The position numbers were made by a program, and so were the translations under genes. DNA of 64,000 bases from Streptomyces sp. Edi4. Its GTDB lineage: Bacteria > Actinomycetota > Actinomycetes > Streptomycetales > Streptomycetaceae. The notes under the pieces are model-generated. The model saw only the letters and a list, made by a program, of their open reading frames with translations, made no database searches and was not told the DNA's origin. The DNA is taken from assembly GCF_040253615.1 (NCBI RefSeq), contig NZ_JBEJGY010000004.1, positions 5,084,001 through 5,148,000 on the forward strand. Direction: 5' to 3'. Of this stretch, positions 9,043 to 18,119 are shown piece after piece. Position 1 is the first letter of the stretch; each line of letters opens with the position of its first letter.

Positions 9043-9927
9043 ATGGCTATCTTCCTCACCAAGGACAGCAAGGTCATCGTCCAGGGCATGACCGGCGCCA
9101 CGGGCATGAAGCACACCAAGCTCATGCTGGCCGACGGCACCAACATCGTCGGTGGCGTGAACCCGCGCAAGGCCGGCACCTCCGTCGACTTCGACGGCAC
9201 GGACGTCCCGGTCTTCGGCTCCGTCAAGGAAGCGATGGAGAAGACGGGCGCCGACGTCTCCGTCCTCTTCGTGCCGCCGGCCCACGCCAAGGCCGCCGTC
9301 GTCGAGGCGATCGACGCCGAGATCGGTCTCGCCGTCGTCATCACCGAGGGCATCGCCGTGCACGACTCGGCAGCCTTCTGGGCGTACGCGAACTCCAAGG
9401 GCAACAAGACCCGCATCATCGGCCCCAACTGCCCCGGTCTGATCACGCCGGGCCAGTCCAACGCCGGCATCATCCCGGGCGACATCACCAAGCCGGGCCG
9501 TATCGGCTTGGTGTCGAAGTCCGGCACGCTGACGTACCAGATGATGTACGAGCTGCGCGACATCGGCTTCTCGTCCGCCGTCGGCATCGGTGGCGACCCG
9601 GTCATCGGCACCACGCACATCGACGCGCTCGCCGCGTTCGAGGCCGACCCCGAGACCGACCTGATCGTGATGATCGGCGAGATCGGCGGCGACGCCGAGG
9701 AGCGTGCGGCCGACTACATCAAGGCCAACGTCACCAAGCCGGTCGTCGGCTACGTCGCGGGCTTCACCGCGCCCGAGGGCAAGACCATGGGCCACGCCGG
9801 CGCCATCGTCTCCGGCTCCTCCGGCACCGCCCAGGCGAAGAAGGAGGCCCTGGAGGCCGCCGGCGTCAAGGTCGGCAAGACGCCGACCGAGACCGCCAAG
9901 CTCGCGCGCGCCATCCTCGGCAGCTGA
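9043..9927 (+). CDS. sucD: Succinyl-CoA synthetase subunit alpha
   Basis: 294 aa with GGGAAGAGG before the ATG. The N-terminal CoA-binding Rossmann domain carries VQGMTGATGMKHT. The phospho-histidine loop GHAGAIVSGSSGTAQ near residue 248 holds the active-site His that carries the phosphoryl group. GPNCPGLITPG is also typical of the family. It pairs with SucC. A strong hairpin follows the gene, so sucCD is likely a two-gene operon. Confidence 0.97.
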   Translation: MAIFLTKDSKVIVQGMTGATGMKHTKLMLADGTNIVGGVNPRKAGTSVDFDGTDVPVFGSVKEAMEKTGADVSVLFVPPAHAKAAVVEAIDAEIGLAVVITEGIAVHDSAAFWAYANSKGNKTRIIGPNCPGLITPGQSNAGIIPGDITKPGRIGLVSKSGTLTYQMMYELRDIGFSSAVGIGGDPVIGTTHIDALAAFEADPETDLIVMIGEIGGDAEERAADYIKANVTKPVVGYVAGFTAPEGKTMGHAGAIVSGSSGTAQAKKEALEAAGVKVGKTPTETAKLARAILGS

Positions 9928-9966
9928 ACCGCGCCTGACGGAGCCCGGCTCCGGACGTACGCGTGA

Positions 9967-10008
9967 AGGGCCCGCACCCCACTGGTGGTTTCCAGGGGTG
10001 CGGGCCCT
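9967..10008. terminator. Bidirectional terminator between sucD and the XRE/sigma-like gene
   Basis: Fourteen-base inverted repeat (AGGGCCCGCACCCC and its complement) around a 14-base loop, between two convergent genes. There is no clear U-run on either side, as is common in Streptomyces. Confidence 0.8.
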
Positions 10009-10027
10009 CATGCGTACCGGCGCCGCG

Positions 10028-11815
10028 TCAGCGGATGTCGAGGACCAGGCGGTAGGGGCCACGGGCGGGTTCCGCGCGCAGCTTGTCCCGCAGTTCGACG
10101 TCCTCGCTGCTCAGTCGCGGGGGACCGGCGTAGACGGGCACGCCGCCGACCCGCTGGCCGAAGGGGACCGGCCGCACGTGGTAGTGCGGCACGGTCACCA
10201 CGGTGAACGCCGTCGCGCCCACGATCATCGCGGTGAACGCGATCGCGGCCCGGGTCCAGAACCGGCGGCGCCGCTCGCCCCCGACGCGTACGCCCCGGGC
10301 CGCAGGCAGCACGGTCAGGGCGGGGGGCCCGGCGAGCGCGAGATCGGTGATGCGGTCGCGCAGCACCGCCGACAAGGCCCCCGGGGTCTTGGCGTGGTGC
10401 ACGGCGGGCACCCGCTCGACGATGGCGGCGCGCGCGTTCAGCACCCGGTTCGCGGTGGCCGGTGTGCTGGCCTGGATCTCGGCCGCCGTCTCCGGCAGGT
10501 CGAGTCCGAGCCCGTCGTAGAGCAGCACGGTGTGCCGGTAGGCGGGCGGCAGCGCGAGCAGCGCGTCGAGCAGGGCGCGGCGTTCGGGCTCCACGGGGGG
10601 CCGGTCGGGGTGTTTGTGGGTGCGCCGGAAGCGGTGCCAGGGGGACATCGCGTACTCGTACGCCGCCGTCCGCACCCACCCCGCCGGGTCCCGGTCGGTG
10701 GCGACCTCGGGCCAGTTCTCCCAGGCCAGATGGAAGGCGCGCTGCACGGACTCGCGCGCGAGCCGGATGCGGCCGGTGAGCAGATAGGTCTGCTGGGCGA
10801 GCGCGGGCGCGGTGGCGGCGTACAGCGCGTCGAACGCCTCGGCGGGAGTGAGTCCGGTGATGGGCGACGGCTCGGGACGCGGGGCGGCGGGCGCCGGGCG
10901 CGCCTCGGGCGTGGCGCCGGGTTCGGCTTCGTCCGACACGGCGGGGCCGGGATCGTGTTCCGCGTCCGGCGGCCGCTCGGGAAGGGTGCGGACGCTTCCG
11001 GTGGACAGCGCTCCCGCGCCGGTCAGCGCGGCGGCGGACTGCGACGCCTCCTTGGCGGGTTCCGGCACGGTCACGGCGCCGGCGGGGGCCGGCTGGGGCG
11101 CGGGGGAGGGCTTGGCGGTGGTCCTGCCCCCTGGCCTGGACGACTTGCCGGCGGACCCGTCGGCGGCGGGCTTGGGCCGGGTGTTCACCGCGTGCGGCCT
11201 GGCCGGCGGTTTGCCGGCGCTCGCCCCCTGTCCGCGCCCCGCGACGGCATGGCGCTCCCCGGCGCCCGGCGCACCCCCCGGGCCGCCGTCCTGGGCGGTG
11301 TCACCCTCGTCGCCGTCCTGGACGGTGTCGCCCTGGTCGGGCCCGGCCGATGCGTCGCCGCGCCGGCCGACGGCTCCGTCGGCTTCGTCGCGATCGGCGT
11401 CCGTGCCGTCGGTGCCGCCCGGGTGACCTGGCTGGTCCGGCTGGTCCGGGTGTTCCGGGTGTCCCGGGTGGTCTCGGTGGCCGGCGCCCGGATCGGCGGG
11501 TCGGGAGCGGTGGGCGCCGGGGCGCTTGTGACGGGGCGAATCGTTTCTGGAGACGGTCGCGTCCTTCGACGCGGGCGGAGGCGCCGTCTCCGCTTCGAAC
11601 GTGGCCAGCAGCCGGGCGTAGATCGCGCGCCTGCGTCCGCGTGGCGCGGTGCGGCCGGTCTCCCAGGAGCGGACGGTCGCCCGTGTGACGCCGACGGCCG
11701 ACGCGACCTGCGCCTCGCTCAGCGCCTTCGCCTCACGCAGACGGCGCCGTTCCTTGGGGGTGGGCAGGGGGGACATGGCATCGGATTCACCGGTACCGGC
11801 GGTGCTCTGTGTCAT
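10028..11815 (-). CDS. XRE helix-turn-helix / sigma-like fusion protein with C-terminal membrane segment
   Basis: 595 aa from the ATG at 11815, which has GGGAG seven bases upstream. The open frame runs further to 11932 but without a ribosome site. Residues about 15-75 form an XRE-type helix-turn-helix (LSEAQVASAVGVTRATVRSW). A disordered Asp/Gly/Pro/Thr-rich linker of over 200 residues follows. Then comes a region resembling ECF sigma regions 2 and 4 (EAFDALYAATAPALAQQTY; LLALPPAYRHTVLLYDGLGL). Near the C-terminus is one membrane helix (AAIAFTAMIVGATAFTVVTV) and a tail of about 50 residues. It is probably a membrane-tethered regulator. Whether the sigma-like part still binds RNA polymerase cannot be judged here. 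Convergent with sucD. Confidence 0.75.
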   Translation of the reverse strand: MTQSTAGTGESDAMSPLPTPKERRRLREAKALSEAQVASAVGVTRATVRSWETGRTAPRGRRRAIYARLLATFEAETAPPPASKDATVSRNDSPRHKRPGAHRSRPADPGAGHRDHPGHPEHPDQPDQPGHPGGTDGTDADRDEADGAVGRRGDASAGPDQGDTVQDGDEGDTAQDGGPGGAPGAGERHAVAGRGQGASAGKPPARPHAVNTRPKPAADGSAGKSSRPGGRTTAKPSPAPQPAPAGAVTVPEPAKEASQSAAALTGAGALSTGSVRTLPERPPDAEHDPGPAVSDEAEPGATPEARPAPAAPRPEPSPITGLTPAEAFDALYAATAPALAQQTYLLTGRIRLARESVQRAFHLAWENWPEVATDRDPAGWVRTAAYEYAMSPWHRFRRTHKHPDRPPVEPERRALLDALLALPPAYRHTVLLYDGLGLDLPETAAEIQASTPATANRVLNARAAIVERVPAVHHAKTPGALSAVLRDRITDLALAGPPALTVLPAARGVRVGGERRRRFWTRAAIAFTAMIVGATAFTVVTVPHYHVRPVPFGQRVGGVPVYAGPPRLSSEDVELRDKLRAEPARGPYRLVLDIR

Positions 11816-11970
11816 CAAGGGCTCCCAGGACTCCCCGCGAAGGCCGTGTCGGCTCGTGCACCCGGGGAGAGGCGGCTCGACGGACCCCGGATGAAAAGTA
11901 CATAACCGTATATTGGGCGACACATCGGGCATTCGCCTATTACGCGTAGAAAGCGCGTGTCGTTGGCAGC

Positions 11971-13824
11971 ATGGCCCGCGTGACCCAAGTGACCGACCGC
12001 AGCCTGCCGTTGCCTTCCGCCCAGGCGCGCTCCTCCGTGCTCGTCACCTGTCTGCTGCGCGGCGCGATCGCGGCGGGGCTCGGCCTCGGCGCCCTCGCCG
12101 TGCTCGTGATGGTGCTGTGGATCAGCTCCCCCTACCCCGACAGCGGGCCCGGCGGCGCCCTGCGCACGGCCGCCTCGCTCTGGCTGCTCGCCCATGGAAC
12201 GCGACTGGTCAGACCCGAGACGCTGACCGGCTCGCCGGCCCCGGTCGGCCTCGTCCCGCTCCTGGTGACGGCGCTGCCCGTCTGGCTCGCCCACCGCGCC
12301 GCACGCGACGCGCTGATGCCGGGTCAGGAGGACGTCTACGAGACCGAGGAGGCGCCGCTGCCCTCGGGATGGGCCGTGTTCGGCGGCGTGACCTGCGGCT
12401 ACCTCGCGATCGCGAGCGCCACCGCGCTGTACGCGTCGGCGGGCCCGCTCCCCGCCGCACCGCTCAGCGCCGCGCTGCACCTGCCCCTCACGGTGGCGCT
12501 GGCGACCGCCGCCGGGATCTGGACCGCCCACGGCCGCCCGCTCGGGCCGCTGCCAGCCCGCGTCCCGGCCCGCGTGCGCGCCGCCCTCTTGGGTGTTCGT
12601 ACGAGTGTGGCGGCGCGGGCCGCGGGGGCTGCCGTCGCGACGCTGCTCGGGGGCGGCGCGCTGCTCGCGGCCGCCGCGCTCACCTGGCACATCGGCGGGG
12701 CCGAGGACGCCTTCCTGCGGCTCGCGGAGGACTGGTCGGGCCGGTTCGCGATCCTGCTGCTCGCCCTCGCGCTGGTGCCGAACGCCGCCGTGTGGGGCGC
12801 CGCGTACGGGCTCGGGCCCGGTTTCGCCATCGGCGCGGGCGCGGTGGCGAGCCCGCTCGGGGTGACGGGCGCACCCGCCCTGCCGCACTTCCCGCTGCTC
12901 GCGGCGGTGCCCGGCGGCGTGCACGGGGCGTGGTGGAACTGGGTATCGGCCGGGGTGCCGCTCGTGGCCGGGGCGGTCCTGGCCAGGTTCACCGCGCGGG
13001 CCGCCGTGGCCGAGGGGTGGGGGCGGCGCGAGACCGCGCGGGCCGCGCTGCTCGGCGCGGTCCTGTGCGGCTGCGCGCTGGCCGCGCTCGCGGCCCTCGC
13101 GGGCGGCCCGCTGGGCAGCGAGGCCCTGGCGTCGCTCGGCCCGGTCTGGTGGCGCACCGGGGGAGCGGCGCTGTTGTGGACGCTGGTGGTGGGGGTGCCG
13201 GGGGCGGTGGCCCTGCGGGCGTTGCGGGCCCGGGGTGCGGCGGCGGCGCCGAAGGCGCCCCGGGCGTCCGCGCGATCCCGGATCACGGGCATGCTCGCGT
13301 GGTGGCCTCGGCGCGGAGCGACCCCCAAGAGCCTGCCGGGGTCGGCCCCGGCTCCCGTGGACGAAGGAGGCGACGACTACGAACCGTACGACTTCCTGCC
13401 GGTGGGCGGCGGTGGCCTGTGGCACGAGGACGGCGCGCGCGAGGCCCGCTGGGCGGCGCTCAAGGAGGCGTCGGGCGGTCTGATGGCGGACATTCCGCCG
13501 ACGGACGCCCCGCCGCCCGCGCCCGCGTCCATGCCCGCACCGCCCGCGTCCATGCCCGCACCGGAAGCGGCGCCCGCCGTGGAACAAGCCCCGGCGCCCG
13601 AACCCGGGAAGCCCGCGCCGGAACCCGTACGGCCGCCCGCGCCGGAACCCGTACGAGGTCATGAACCCGTACGCGGTCATGAACCCGTACGGCCCTCCGA
13701 GCCCGGAGCGGCCCAGCCGAAGGAAACGCCTCCCGCGAGAACCCTGGAGGACCGGGTGGACCCGGAGGACTCGCAGGACCCCAAGGACCCGGCCGGGACC
13801 CGCCCCCGGGACGGCGGCGAGTGA
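11971..13824 (+). CDS. DUF6350 family multi-pass membrane protein
   Basis: 617 aa. The first 420 or so residues hold about ten hydrophobic helices, starting at LLRGAIAAGLGLGALAVLVM. The C-terminal 190 residues are cytosolic-looking, acidic and Pro-rich. They include a repeat of GHEPVR encoded by 18-bp direct repeats at about 13650-13695. The family is widespread in Actinobacteria next to purN/purH and has been linked by name to cell division protein PerM, but I know of no proven function. The start ATG at 11971 is the first Met before the helices; no strong ribosome site is visible. Divergent from the XRE/sigma-like gene across about 155 bases. Confidence 0.8.
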   Translation: MARVTQVTDRSLPLPSAQARSSVLVTCLLRGAIAAGLGLGALAVLVMVLWISSPYPDSGPGGALRTAASLWLLAHGTRLVRPETLTGSPAPVGLVPLLVTALPVWLAHRAARDALMPGQEDVYETEEAPLPSGWAVFGGVTCGYLAIASATALYASAGPLPAAPLSAALHLPLTVALATAAGIWTAHGRPLGPLPARVPARVRAALLGVRTSVAARAAGAAVATLLGGGALLAAAALTWHIGGAEDAFLRLAEDWSGRFAILLLALALVPNAAVWGAAYGLGPGFAIGAGAVASPLGVTGAPALPHFPLLAAVPGGVHGAWWNWVSAGVPLVAGAVLARFTARAAVAEGWGRRETARAALLGAVLCGCALAALAALAGGPLGSEALASLGPVWWRTGGAALLWTLVVGVPGAVALRALRARGAAAAPKAPRASARSRITGMLAWWPRRGATPKSLPGSAPAPVDEGGDDYEPYDFLPVGGGGLWHEDGAREARWAALKEASGGLMADIPPTDAPPPAPASMPAPPASMPAPEAAPAVEQAPAPEPGKPAPEPVRPPAPEPVRGHEPVRGHEPVRPSEPGAAQPKETPPARTLEDRVDPEDSQDPKDPAGTRPRDGGE

Positions 13825-13843
13825 CGAGCGACGAGCCCGCGCG

Positions 13844-14764
13844 CTACTCCTTCACGCCGAACAGCGGGACCAGCTTCTTCGGCAGGTGGTCGTTGCACGA
13901 CAGCTGCCCCGTCTTGGTCAGGGCGTCGTCCACGCAGCTGTAGTAGTCGCGGTACACGATCTGCATCGTGAAACTGGAGGCCACCACCATCAGCGCAAGG
14001 ACCGCCGTGACCAGGCCCGTCACCGCCGCCGTCACCTGCGGCCTGCCTTGCGCGGGCCGGGGCGCGGGTGGCGGTCCGGTCTGGGTGCTCTGCGGTGCGG
14101 CGTACGGCATGGGGGGAGCGGCGGCGCGGGGCGCACCGCCGACGGCGTTCGCGGCGGACGCCTCCTGAGGCTTGGGCTTGGCCCGCAGGGAGCTGATCGC
14201 CCAGTACAGGCCGAGCGCCCCGAGCAGCAGCGCGATCTCCGGCATGTCGAACAGGGCGAAGAAGAAGGCCCACATTCCGGAGAGCAGCGCGTAGCGGGCG
14301 CGGCGCTGGGCCGGGTCCGTGGGGTCCCAGCGCAGGCCGGATGAGGGCTGCGGGTTCTGGTTCTGGCCGCCCTGGGGCCGCTGGGGGCGCTGCCCGAACC
14401 CGCCGGGCGCGCGGCCGGGCTGCTGGTTGCTCCACTGGCTGCCCCAGGGCGAACCGTGTCCGGGACCGCCCTGGCCGTGCGGGCCGCCGTCTTGGCCCGC
14501 CGGCCGGCGCGGGCGCCACGGCTGGTCGGGCCGGCCCTCGGGCGGCGGCGCGAAGGGATTGTCGTCGGTGCCGTTGACGGGGCCCGCGCCGGTGCCGCTC
14601 CCCGTGTCCTCGCCCCCCGAGCCCTCCGGGTCCCTCGCCTTGGAGGAGCCGGAAGAGCCGGAGGAGCCGGAAGAACCGGGGGCGCCGGGTGAGCCGGGGG
14701 AACCTGAGGAACCGGCAGAAGAGGACTGGCGGGCTGCGAACAGCTGGTGGCGTCGGTCCGGCAT
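13844..14764 (-). CDS. Membrane protein with Gly/Ser/Pro-rich N-terminus, function unknown
   Basis: 306 aa from ATG 14764, with GAGGGGA about 12 bases upstream; the open frame extends to 14878. The first 130 residues are disordered, with an SSG/PGS low-complexity stretch encoded by a 9-bp tandem repeat. They are followed by a Gln/Gly-rich part. Three hydrophobic segments follow: YALLSGMWAFFFALFDMPEI, IALLLGALGLYWAISSL and, after a Pro/Ala linker, VTGLVTAVLALMVVASSFTM. The C-terminal 40 residues contain two Cys (YYSCVDDAL and QLSCNDHL) that could form a disulfide outside the membrane. Convergent with the DUF6350 gene (19-base gap). Confidence 0.75.
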   Translation of the reverse strand: MPDRRHQLFAARQSSSAGSSGSPGSPGAPGSSGSSGSSGSSKARDPEGSGGEDTGSGTGAGPVNGTDDNPFAPPPEGRPDQPWRPRRPAGQDGGPHGQGGPGHGSPWGSQWSNQQPGRAPGGFGQRPQRPQGGQNQNPQPSSGLRWDPTDPAQRRARYALLSGMWAFFFALFDMPEIALLLGALGLYWAISSLRAKPKPQEASAANAVGGAPRAAAPPMPYAAPQSTQTGPPPAPRPAQGRPQVTAAVTGLVTAVLALMVVASSFTMQIVYRDYYSCVDDALTKTGQLSCNDHLPKKLVPLFGVKE

Positions 14765-14924
14765 CTGGTGAACGTCTTCCCCTCGGACCCGGCCGGCCGG
14801 TTCGGGCCAGGGGTCGCATCTCGCAAGTAAGTGAAGCAAGTAAGCCTGTAAGTGAAACAGTCGCGTCAAGGACGTCAAGCAAGTCGGCCCCGTGGCGGAG
14901 CCCGGTCTCGATTCCGGTCTCGAT

Positions 14925-14948
14925 CACGTCTCCCTCACGTGAGACGTG
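14925..14948. promoter_or_regulatory. Inverted repeat in the gap before purN
   Basis: CACGTCTC and GAGACGTG form perfect 8-base arms around CCTCACGT. A nested palindrome CTCACGTGAG lies at 14934-14943. Just upstream CCGGTCTCGAT is repeated twice. The 365-base gap 14765-15129 holds this repeat and the purN promoter but no gene that I can support. It could be an operator for either flanking gene. Confidence 0.4.
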
Positions 14949-15029
14949 TCTCGCCTCGCGGCGTCCTCCCAGACGCTACCTGGCGGTCCGGCCCCCGTCC
15001 CGTGGGGGCCGTCCGGTGTGCCGGTATCG

Positions 15030-15057
15030 TTGCTGACGGTCGGCGCTTTCGTAGAGT
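15030..15057 (+). promoter_or_regulatory. Predicted housekeeping promoter for purN-purH
   Basis: TTGCTG at 15030-15035 and TAGAGT at 15052-15057 are separated by 16 bases, close to the consensus of HrdB-type promoters. The start of transcription would be near 15064, giving a leader of about 65 bases that contains two CGTACGACC direct repeats. Confidence 0.5.
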
Positions 15058-15129
15058 TCCCCGTATCGAGGGGCACGATTCGTTCGTACGACCACACAAC
15101 GACGTACGACCGCGAGAAAGAGCCCCGCC

Positions 15130-15819
15130 GTGGCCTCCCCGCCCCCCTCCGCGTCCGCCTCTCCCCCCGGTGTCCCGCCCGCCCGCACCCGTCCCGCCCG
15201 GGTCGTGGTGCTGGTCTCGGGATCCGGTACGAATCTTCAGGCCCTGCTCGACGCCATCGCCGCCGATCCGCAGGGGTACGGGGCCGAGATCGTGGCCGTG
15301 GGCGCCGACCGGGACGCCATCGCCGGCCTCGAGCGCGCCGAACGGGCCGGGATCGAGACGTTCGTCTGCCGGGTCAAGGACCACGGCTCGCGCGCGCAGT
15401 GGGACGCGGCGCTGACCGCCGCCACCGAGGCGTACGCGCCGGACCTGGTCGTATCGGCCGGGTTCATGAAGATCGTGGGCAAGGAATTCCTCGCCCGCTT
15501 CGGCGGCCGGGTGGTCAACACCCACCCCGCGCTGCTGCCCAGTTTTCCCGGAGCCCACGGCGTACGCGACGCGCTCGCGTACGGCGCGAGGGTCACCGGG
15601 TGCACCGTCCACTTCGTCGACGACGGCGTCGACACCGGCCCGATCATCGCCCAGGGTGTGGTCGAGATCCGGGACGAGGACGATGAGGCCGCTCTGCACG
15701 AGCGGATCAAGGAAGTCGAGCGAGCGCTGCTCGTCGATGTCGTGGGGCGTCTGGCCCGTAACGGCTACCGCATTGAGGGACGAAAGGTTCAGATCGGTGA
15801 ACTCGGTCAACTCCGCTAA
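15130..15819 (+). CDS. purN: Phosphoribosylglycinamide formyltransferase
   Basis: 229 aa from GTG 15130, preceded by GAGAAAGAG. After a 20-residue Pro/Ser-rich extension it shows VLVSGSGTNLQALLDAI, which binds GAR phosphate. THPALLPSFPGAHG follows and supplies the catalytic His, and DDGVDTGPII supplies the catalytic Asp. It transfers the formyl group of 10-formyl-tetrahydrofolate to GAR in step three of purine synthesis. It overlaps purH by 23 bases, so translation is coupled. Confidence 0.96.
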   Translation: MASPPPSASASPPGVPPARTRPARVVVLVSGSGTNLQALLDAIAADPQGYGAEIVAVGADRDAIAGLERAERAGIETFVCRVKDHGSRAQWDAALTAATEAYAPDLVVSAGFMKIVGKEFLARFGGRVVNTHPALLPSFPGAHGVRDALAYGARVTGCTVHFVDDGVDTGPIIAQGVVEIRDEDDEAALHERIKEVERALLVDVVGRLARNGYRIEGRKVQIGELGQLR

Positions 15820-17380
15820 CACGGACACCGTCAAGCCCATCCGGCGGGCGCTGGTCAGCGTCTATGACAAGACGGGCCTGGAGGAGCTGGCGCAAGGGCT
15901 CCACGCGGCCGGTGTCGAGCTGGTGTCCACCGGGTCGACCGCCGCGAAGATCGCCGCCGCCGGGGTGCCCGTCACCAAGGTCGAAGAGCTCACCGGATTC
16001 CCCGAGTGCCTGGACGGGCGGGTCAAGACCCTGCACCCCAAGGTGCACGCGGGCATCCTCGCCGACCTGCGCCTCGACGCCCACCGCGCGCAGCTCGACG
16101 AACTCGGCGTGCGCCCCTTCGAGCTGGTCGTCGTCAACCTCTACCCGTTCAAGGAGACCGTCGCCTCCGGCGCGAGCCCCGACGAGTGCGTGGAGCAGAT
16201 CGACATCGGCGGCCCCTCGATGGTCCGCGCCGCCGCCAAGAACCACCCCTCGGTCGCCGTGGTCACCAGCCCGGCGTGGTACGCGGCCGTGCTCGACGCC
16301 GTCAAGAACGGCGGCTTCGACCTGACCGCCCGCAAGCGCCTGGCCGCCGAGGCCTTCCAGCACACGGCCGCCTACGACGTGGCCGTCGCCTCCTGGATGA
16401 CCAATGTGTACGCGCCCGAGGAGGGCGGGGCCGCGCTGCCCGAGTTCCTGGGCGGCACCTGGGAGCGCAAGTCCACGCTGCGCTACGGCGAGAACCCGCA
16501 CCAGGCCGCCGCGCTCTACACCGACGGTCAGCCGGGCGGCATCGCCAACGCCGAGCAACTGCACGGCAAGGAGATGTCCTTCAACAACTACGTGGACACC
16601 GAGGCCGCGCGCCGCGCCGCCTACGACCACGACGAGCCCTGCGTCGCCATCATCAAGCACGCCAACCCGTGCGGCATCGCGGTGGACGCCGACCTCGCCG
16701 CCGCCCACCGCAAGGCCCACGCGTGCGACCCGCTGTCCGCGTACGGCGGCGTCATCGCCGTCAACCGGCCGGTCACGGTGGCGATGGCCGAGCAGGTGGC
16801 GGAGATCTTCACCGAGGTCATCGCGGCCCCGGGCTACGAGGACGGCGCGCTCGAGGTGCTGGCCCGCAAGAAGAACATCCGGGTGCTCGAGGTGGACGGC
16901 GCCCCGCACCAGCCCGGCGACCTCAAGGCGGTCTCGGGCGGCGCGGTGCTCCAGCAGACCGACGTCTTCCAGGCCGAGGGCGACGACCCCGCCAACTGGA
17001 CGCTGGCCGCCGGCGAGGCGCTGAGCGAGGCCGAGCTGAAGGAGCTCGCCTTCGCCTGGATCGCCTGCCGGGCCGTCAAGTCCAACGCGATCCTGCTCGC
17101 CAAGGACGGCGCGTCCGTCGGCGTCGGCATGGGCCAGGTCAACCGGGTCGACTCCGCGAAGCTCGCGGTGGAGCGGGCGGGCGAGGAGCGGGCGCGGGGC
17201 TCCTACGCCGCGTCCGACGCGTTCTTCCCCTTCCCCGACGGCTTCGAGATCCTGGCGGCCGCCGGGGTCAAGGCCGTGGTCCAGCCCGGCGGTTCGGTCC
17301 GTGACGAGCTGGTGGTCGAGGCGGCGAAGAAGGCGGGCGTGACGATGTACTTCACCGGCACGCGGCACTTCTTCCATTAG
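15797..17380 (+). CDS. purH: Bifunctional AICAR formyltransferase / IMP cyclohydrolase
   Basis: 527 aa. The GTG at 15797 is chosen because GAAAGG lies ten bases upstream and the family begins just after this point. The N-terminal MGS-like cyclohydrolase domain runs from PIRRALVSVYDKTGLEEL through STGSTAAKIAAAGVPV. The AICAR transformylase domain contains RYGENPHQAAALY and the catalytic KHANPCG. It performs the last two steps of IMP synthesis and uses 10-formyl-tetrahydrofolate, which FolD encoded nearby helps supply. A hairpin follows. Confidence 0.97.
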   Translation: MNSVNSANTDTVKPIRRALVSVYDKTGLEELAQGLHAAGVELVSTGSTAAKIAAAGVPVTKVEELTGFPECLDGRVKTLHPKVHAGILADLRLDAHRAQLDELGVRPFELVVVNLYPFKETVASGASPDECVEQIDIGGPSMVRAAAKNHPSVAVVTSPAWYAAVLDAVKNGGFDLTARKRLAAEAFQHTAAYDVAVASWMTNVYAPEEGGAALPEFLGGTWERKSTLRYGENPHQAAALYTDGQPGGIANAEQLHGKEMSFNNYVDTEAARRAAYDHDEPCVAIIKHANPCGIAVDADLAAAHRKAHACDPLSAYGGVIAVNRPVTVAMAEQVAEIFTEVIAAPGYEDGALEVLARKKNIRVLEVDGAPHQPGDLKAVSGGAVLQQTDVFQAEGDDPANWTLAAGEALSEAELKELAFAWIACRAVKSNAILLAKDGASVGVGMGQVNRVDSAKLAVERAGEERARGSYAASDAFFPFPDGFEILAAAGVKAVVQPGGSVRDELVVEAAKKAGVTMYFTGTRHFFH

Positions 17381-17384
17381 CTCT

Positions 17385-17430
17385 GGTAGCTCCGGTAGCT
17401 CCGGTAGCTCCGGTACTCCGGTAGCTCCGG
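17385..17430. repeat. Five-copy 9-bp tandem repeat after purH
   Basis: GGTAGCTCC occurs at 17385, 17394 and 17403, then as a copy lacking one base at 17412, and again at 17420. It begins five bases after the purH stop and precedes the terminator. Confidence 0.85.
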
Positions 17431-17443
17431 CCGGTACGCCGAA

Positions 17444-17469
17444 GGCCGCACCCCGTGCGGGGTGCGGCC
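17444..17469. terminator. Terminator between purH and the PQ-rich membrane protein gene
   Basis: Eleven-base stem GGCCGCACCCC and its complement with a GTGC loop, between convergent genes. Confidence 0.8.
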
Positions 17470-17513
17470 CTCCTGTTCGGCGTGGGGAGCCCGGCGGCCC
17501 GGAGCTCACCGGC

Positions 17514-18119
17514 TCAGTACTGCGGACGCTTGAACCACTGGGCGCCGCTCTGCTTGCCGACGAACACGGCGATCAGGATGGCCAGCACCGTGTGGATGAG
17601 CCCGACGACGACGAACGGATAGACGCCGAGCACCGCAGTCACGATGGCGAAAACCATCAGGGTGACGCGCAGTCCGTTGCCGCCCGTGCCGAACTTCGCG
17701 GCGAGCACGATGGCGAAGATCAGCCAGGCGACCGCGAAGACCGCCATGACGTAGAGCACGCCGATCGGGTAGTCGGCGAGCTGCTGGAACTGGACATCGT
17801 CCCGCGCCGCGGCCTGGTTCTTCGCGGCGCTCATGCCGATCGCCCCGATCACCATGATGACAGCGCCGATGGCCTGGAGGCCGACGATGACCCACAGCAT
17901 CACGCGGGCGGCGGAGACGGTTCCGGGCATCGTCTGCGGGCCCATGGGTGCGCCGCCGTAGGGCTGTTGCGGGTACCCGTAGCCCTGCTGCGGCACCCCC
18001 TGGGGGGCCTGCTGGCCCTGCGGGTAGCCGTAGCCCGGCTGGCCCGGCTGCTGGCCATAGGGGTTGGCACCCTGCTGGGGCTGCTGCCCATAGGGGTTGT
18101 TCGGGTCGCCGAAGCTCAT
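17514..18119 (-). CDS. Membrane protein with Tyr/Gly/Pro/Gln-rich N-terminus
   Basis: 201 aa, with GGAGGAAAG eight bases before the ATG. The first 65 residues are repeats of the GYGYPQQ and NPYGQQP kind, an extended disordered domain. Four membrane helices follow: VMLWVIVGLQAIGAVIMVIG, VLYVMAVFAVAWLIFAIVL, VTLMVFAIVTAVLGVYPFV and IHTVLAILIAVFVG. Such PQ-rich four-helix proteins are frequent in Actinobacteria, and I know of no defined function. It is transcribed from an AT-rich intergenic region shared with folD (18120-18325). Confidence 0.8.
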   Translation of the reverse strand: MSFGDPNNPYGQQPQQGANPYGQQPGQPGYGYPQGQQAPQGVPQQGYGYPQQPYGGAPMGPQTMPGTVSAARVMLWVIVGLQAIGAVIMVIGAIGMSAAKNQAAARDDVQFQQLADYPIGVLYVMAVFAVAWLIFAIVLAAKFGTGGNGLRVTLMVFAIVTAVLGVYPFVVVGLIHTVLAILIAVFVGKQSGAQWFKRPQY

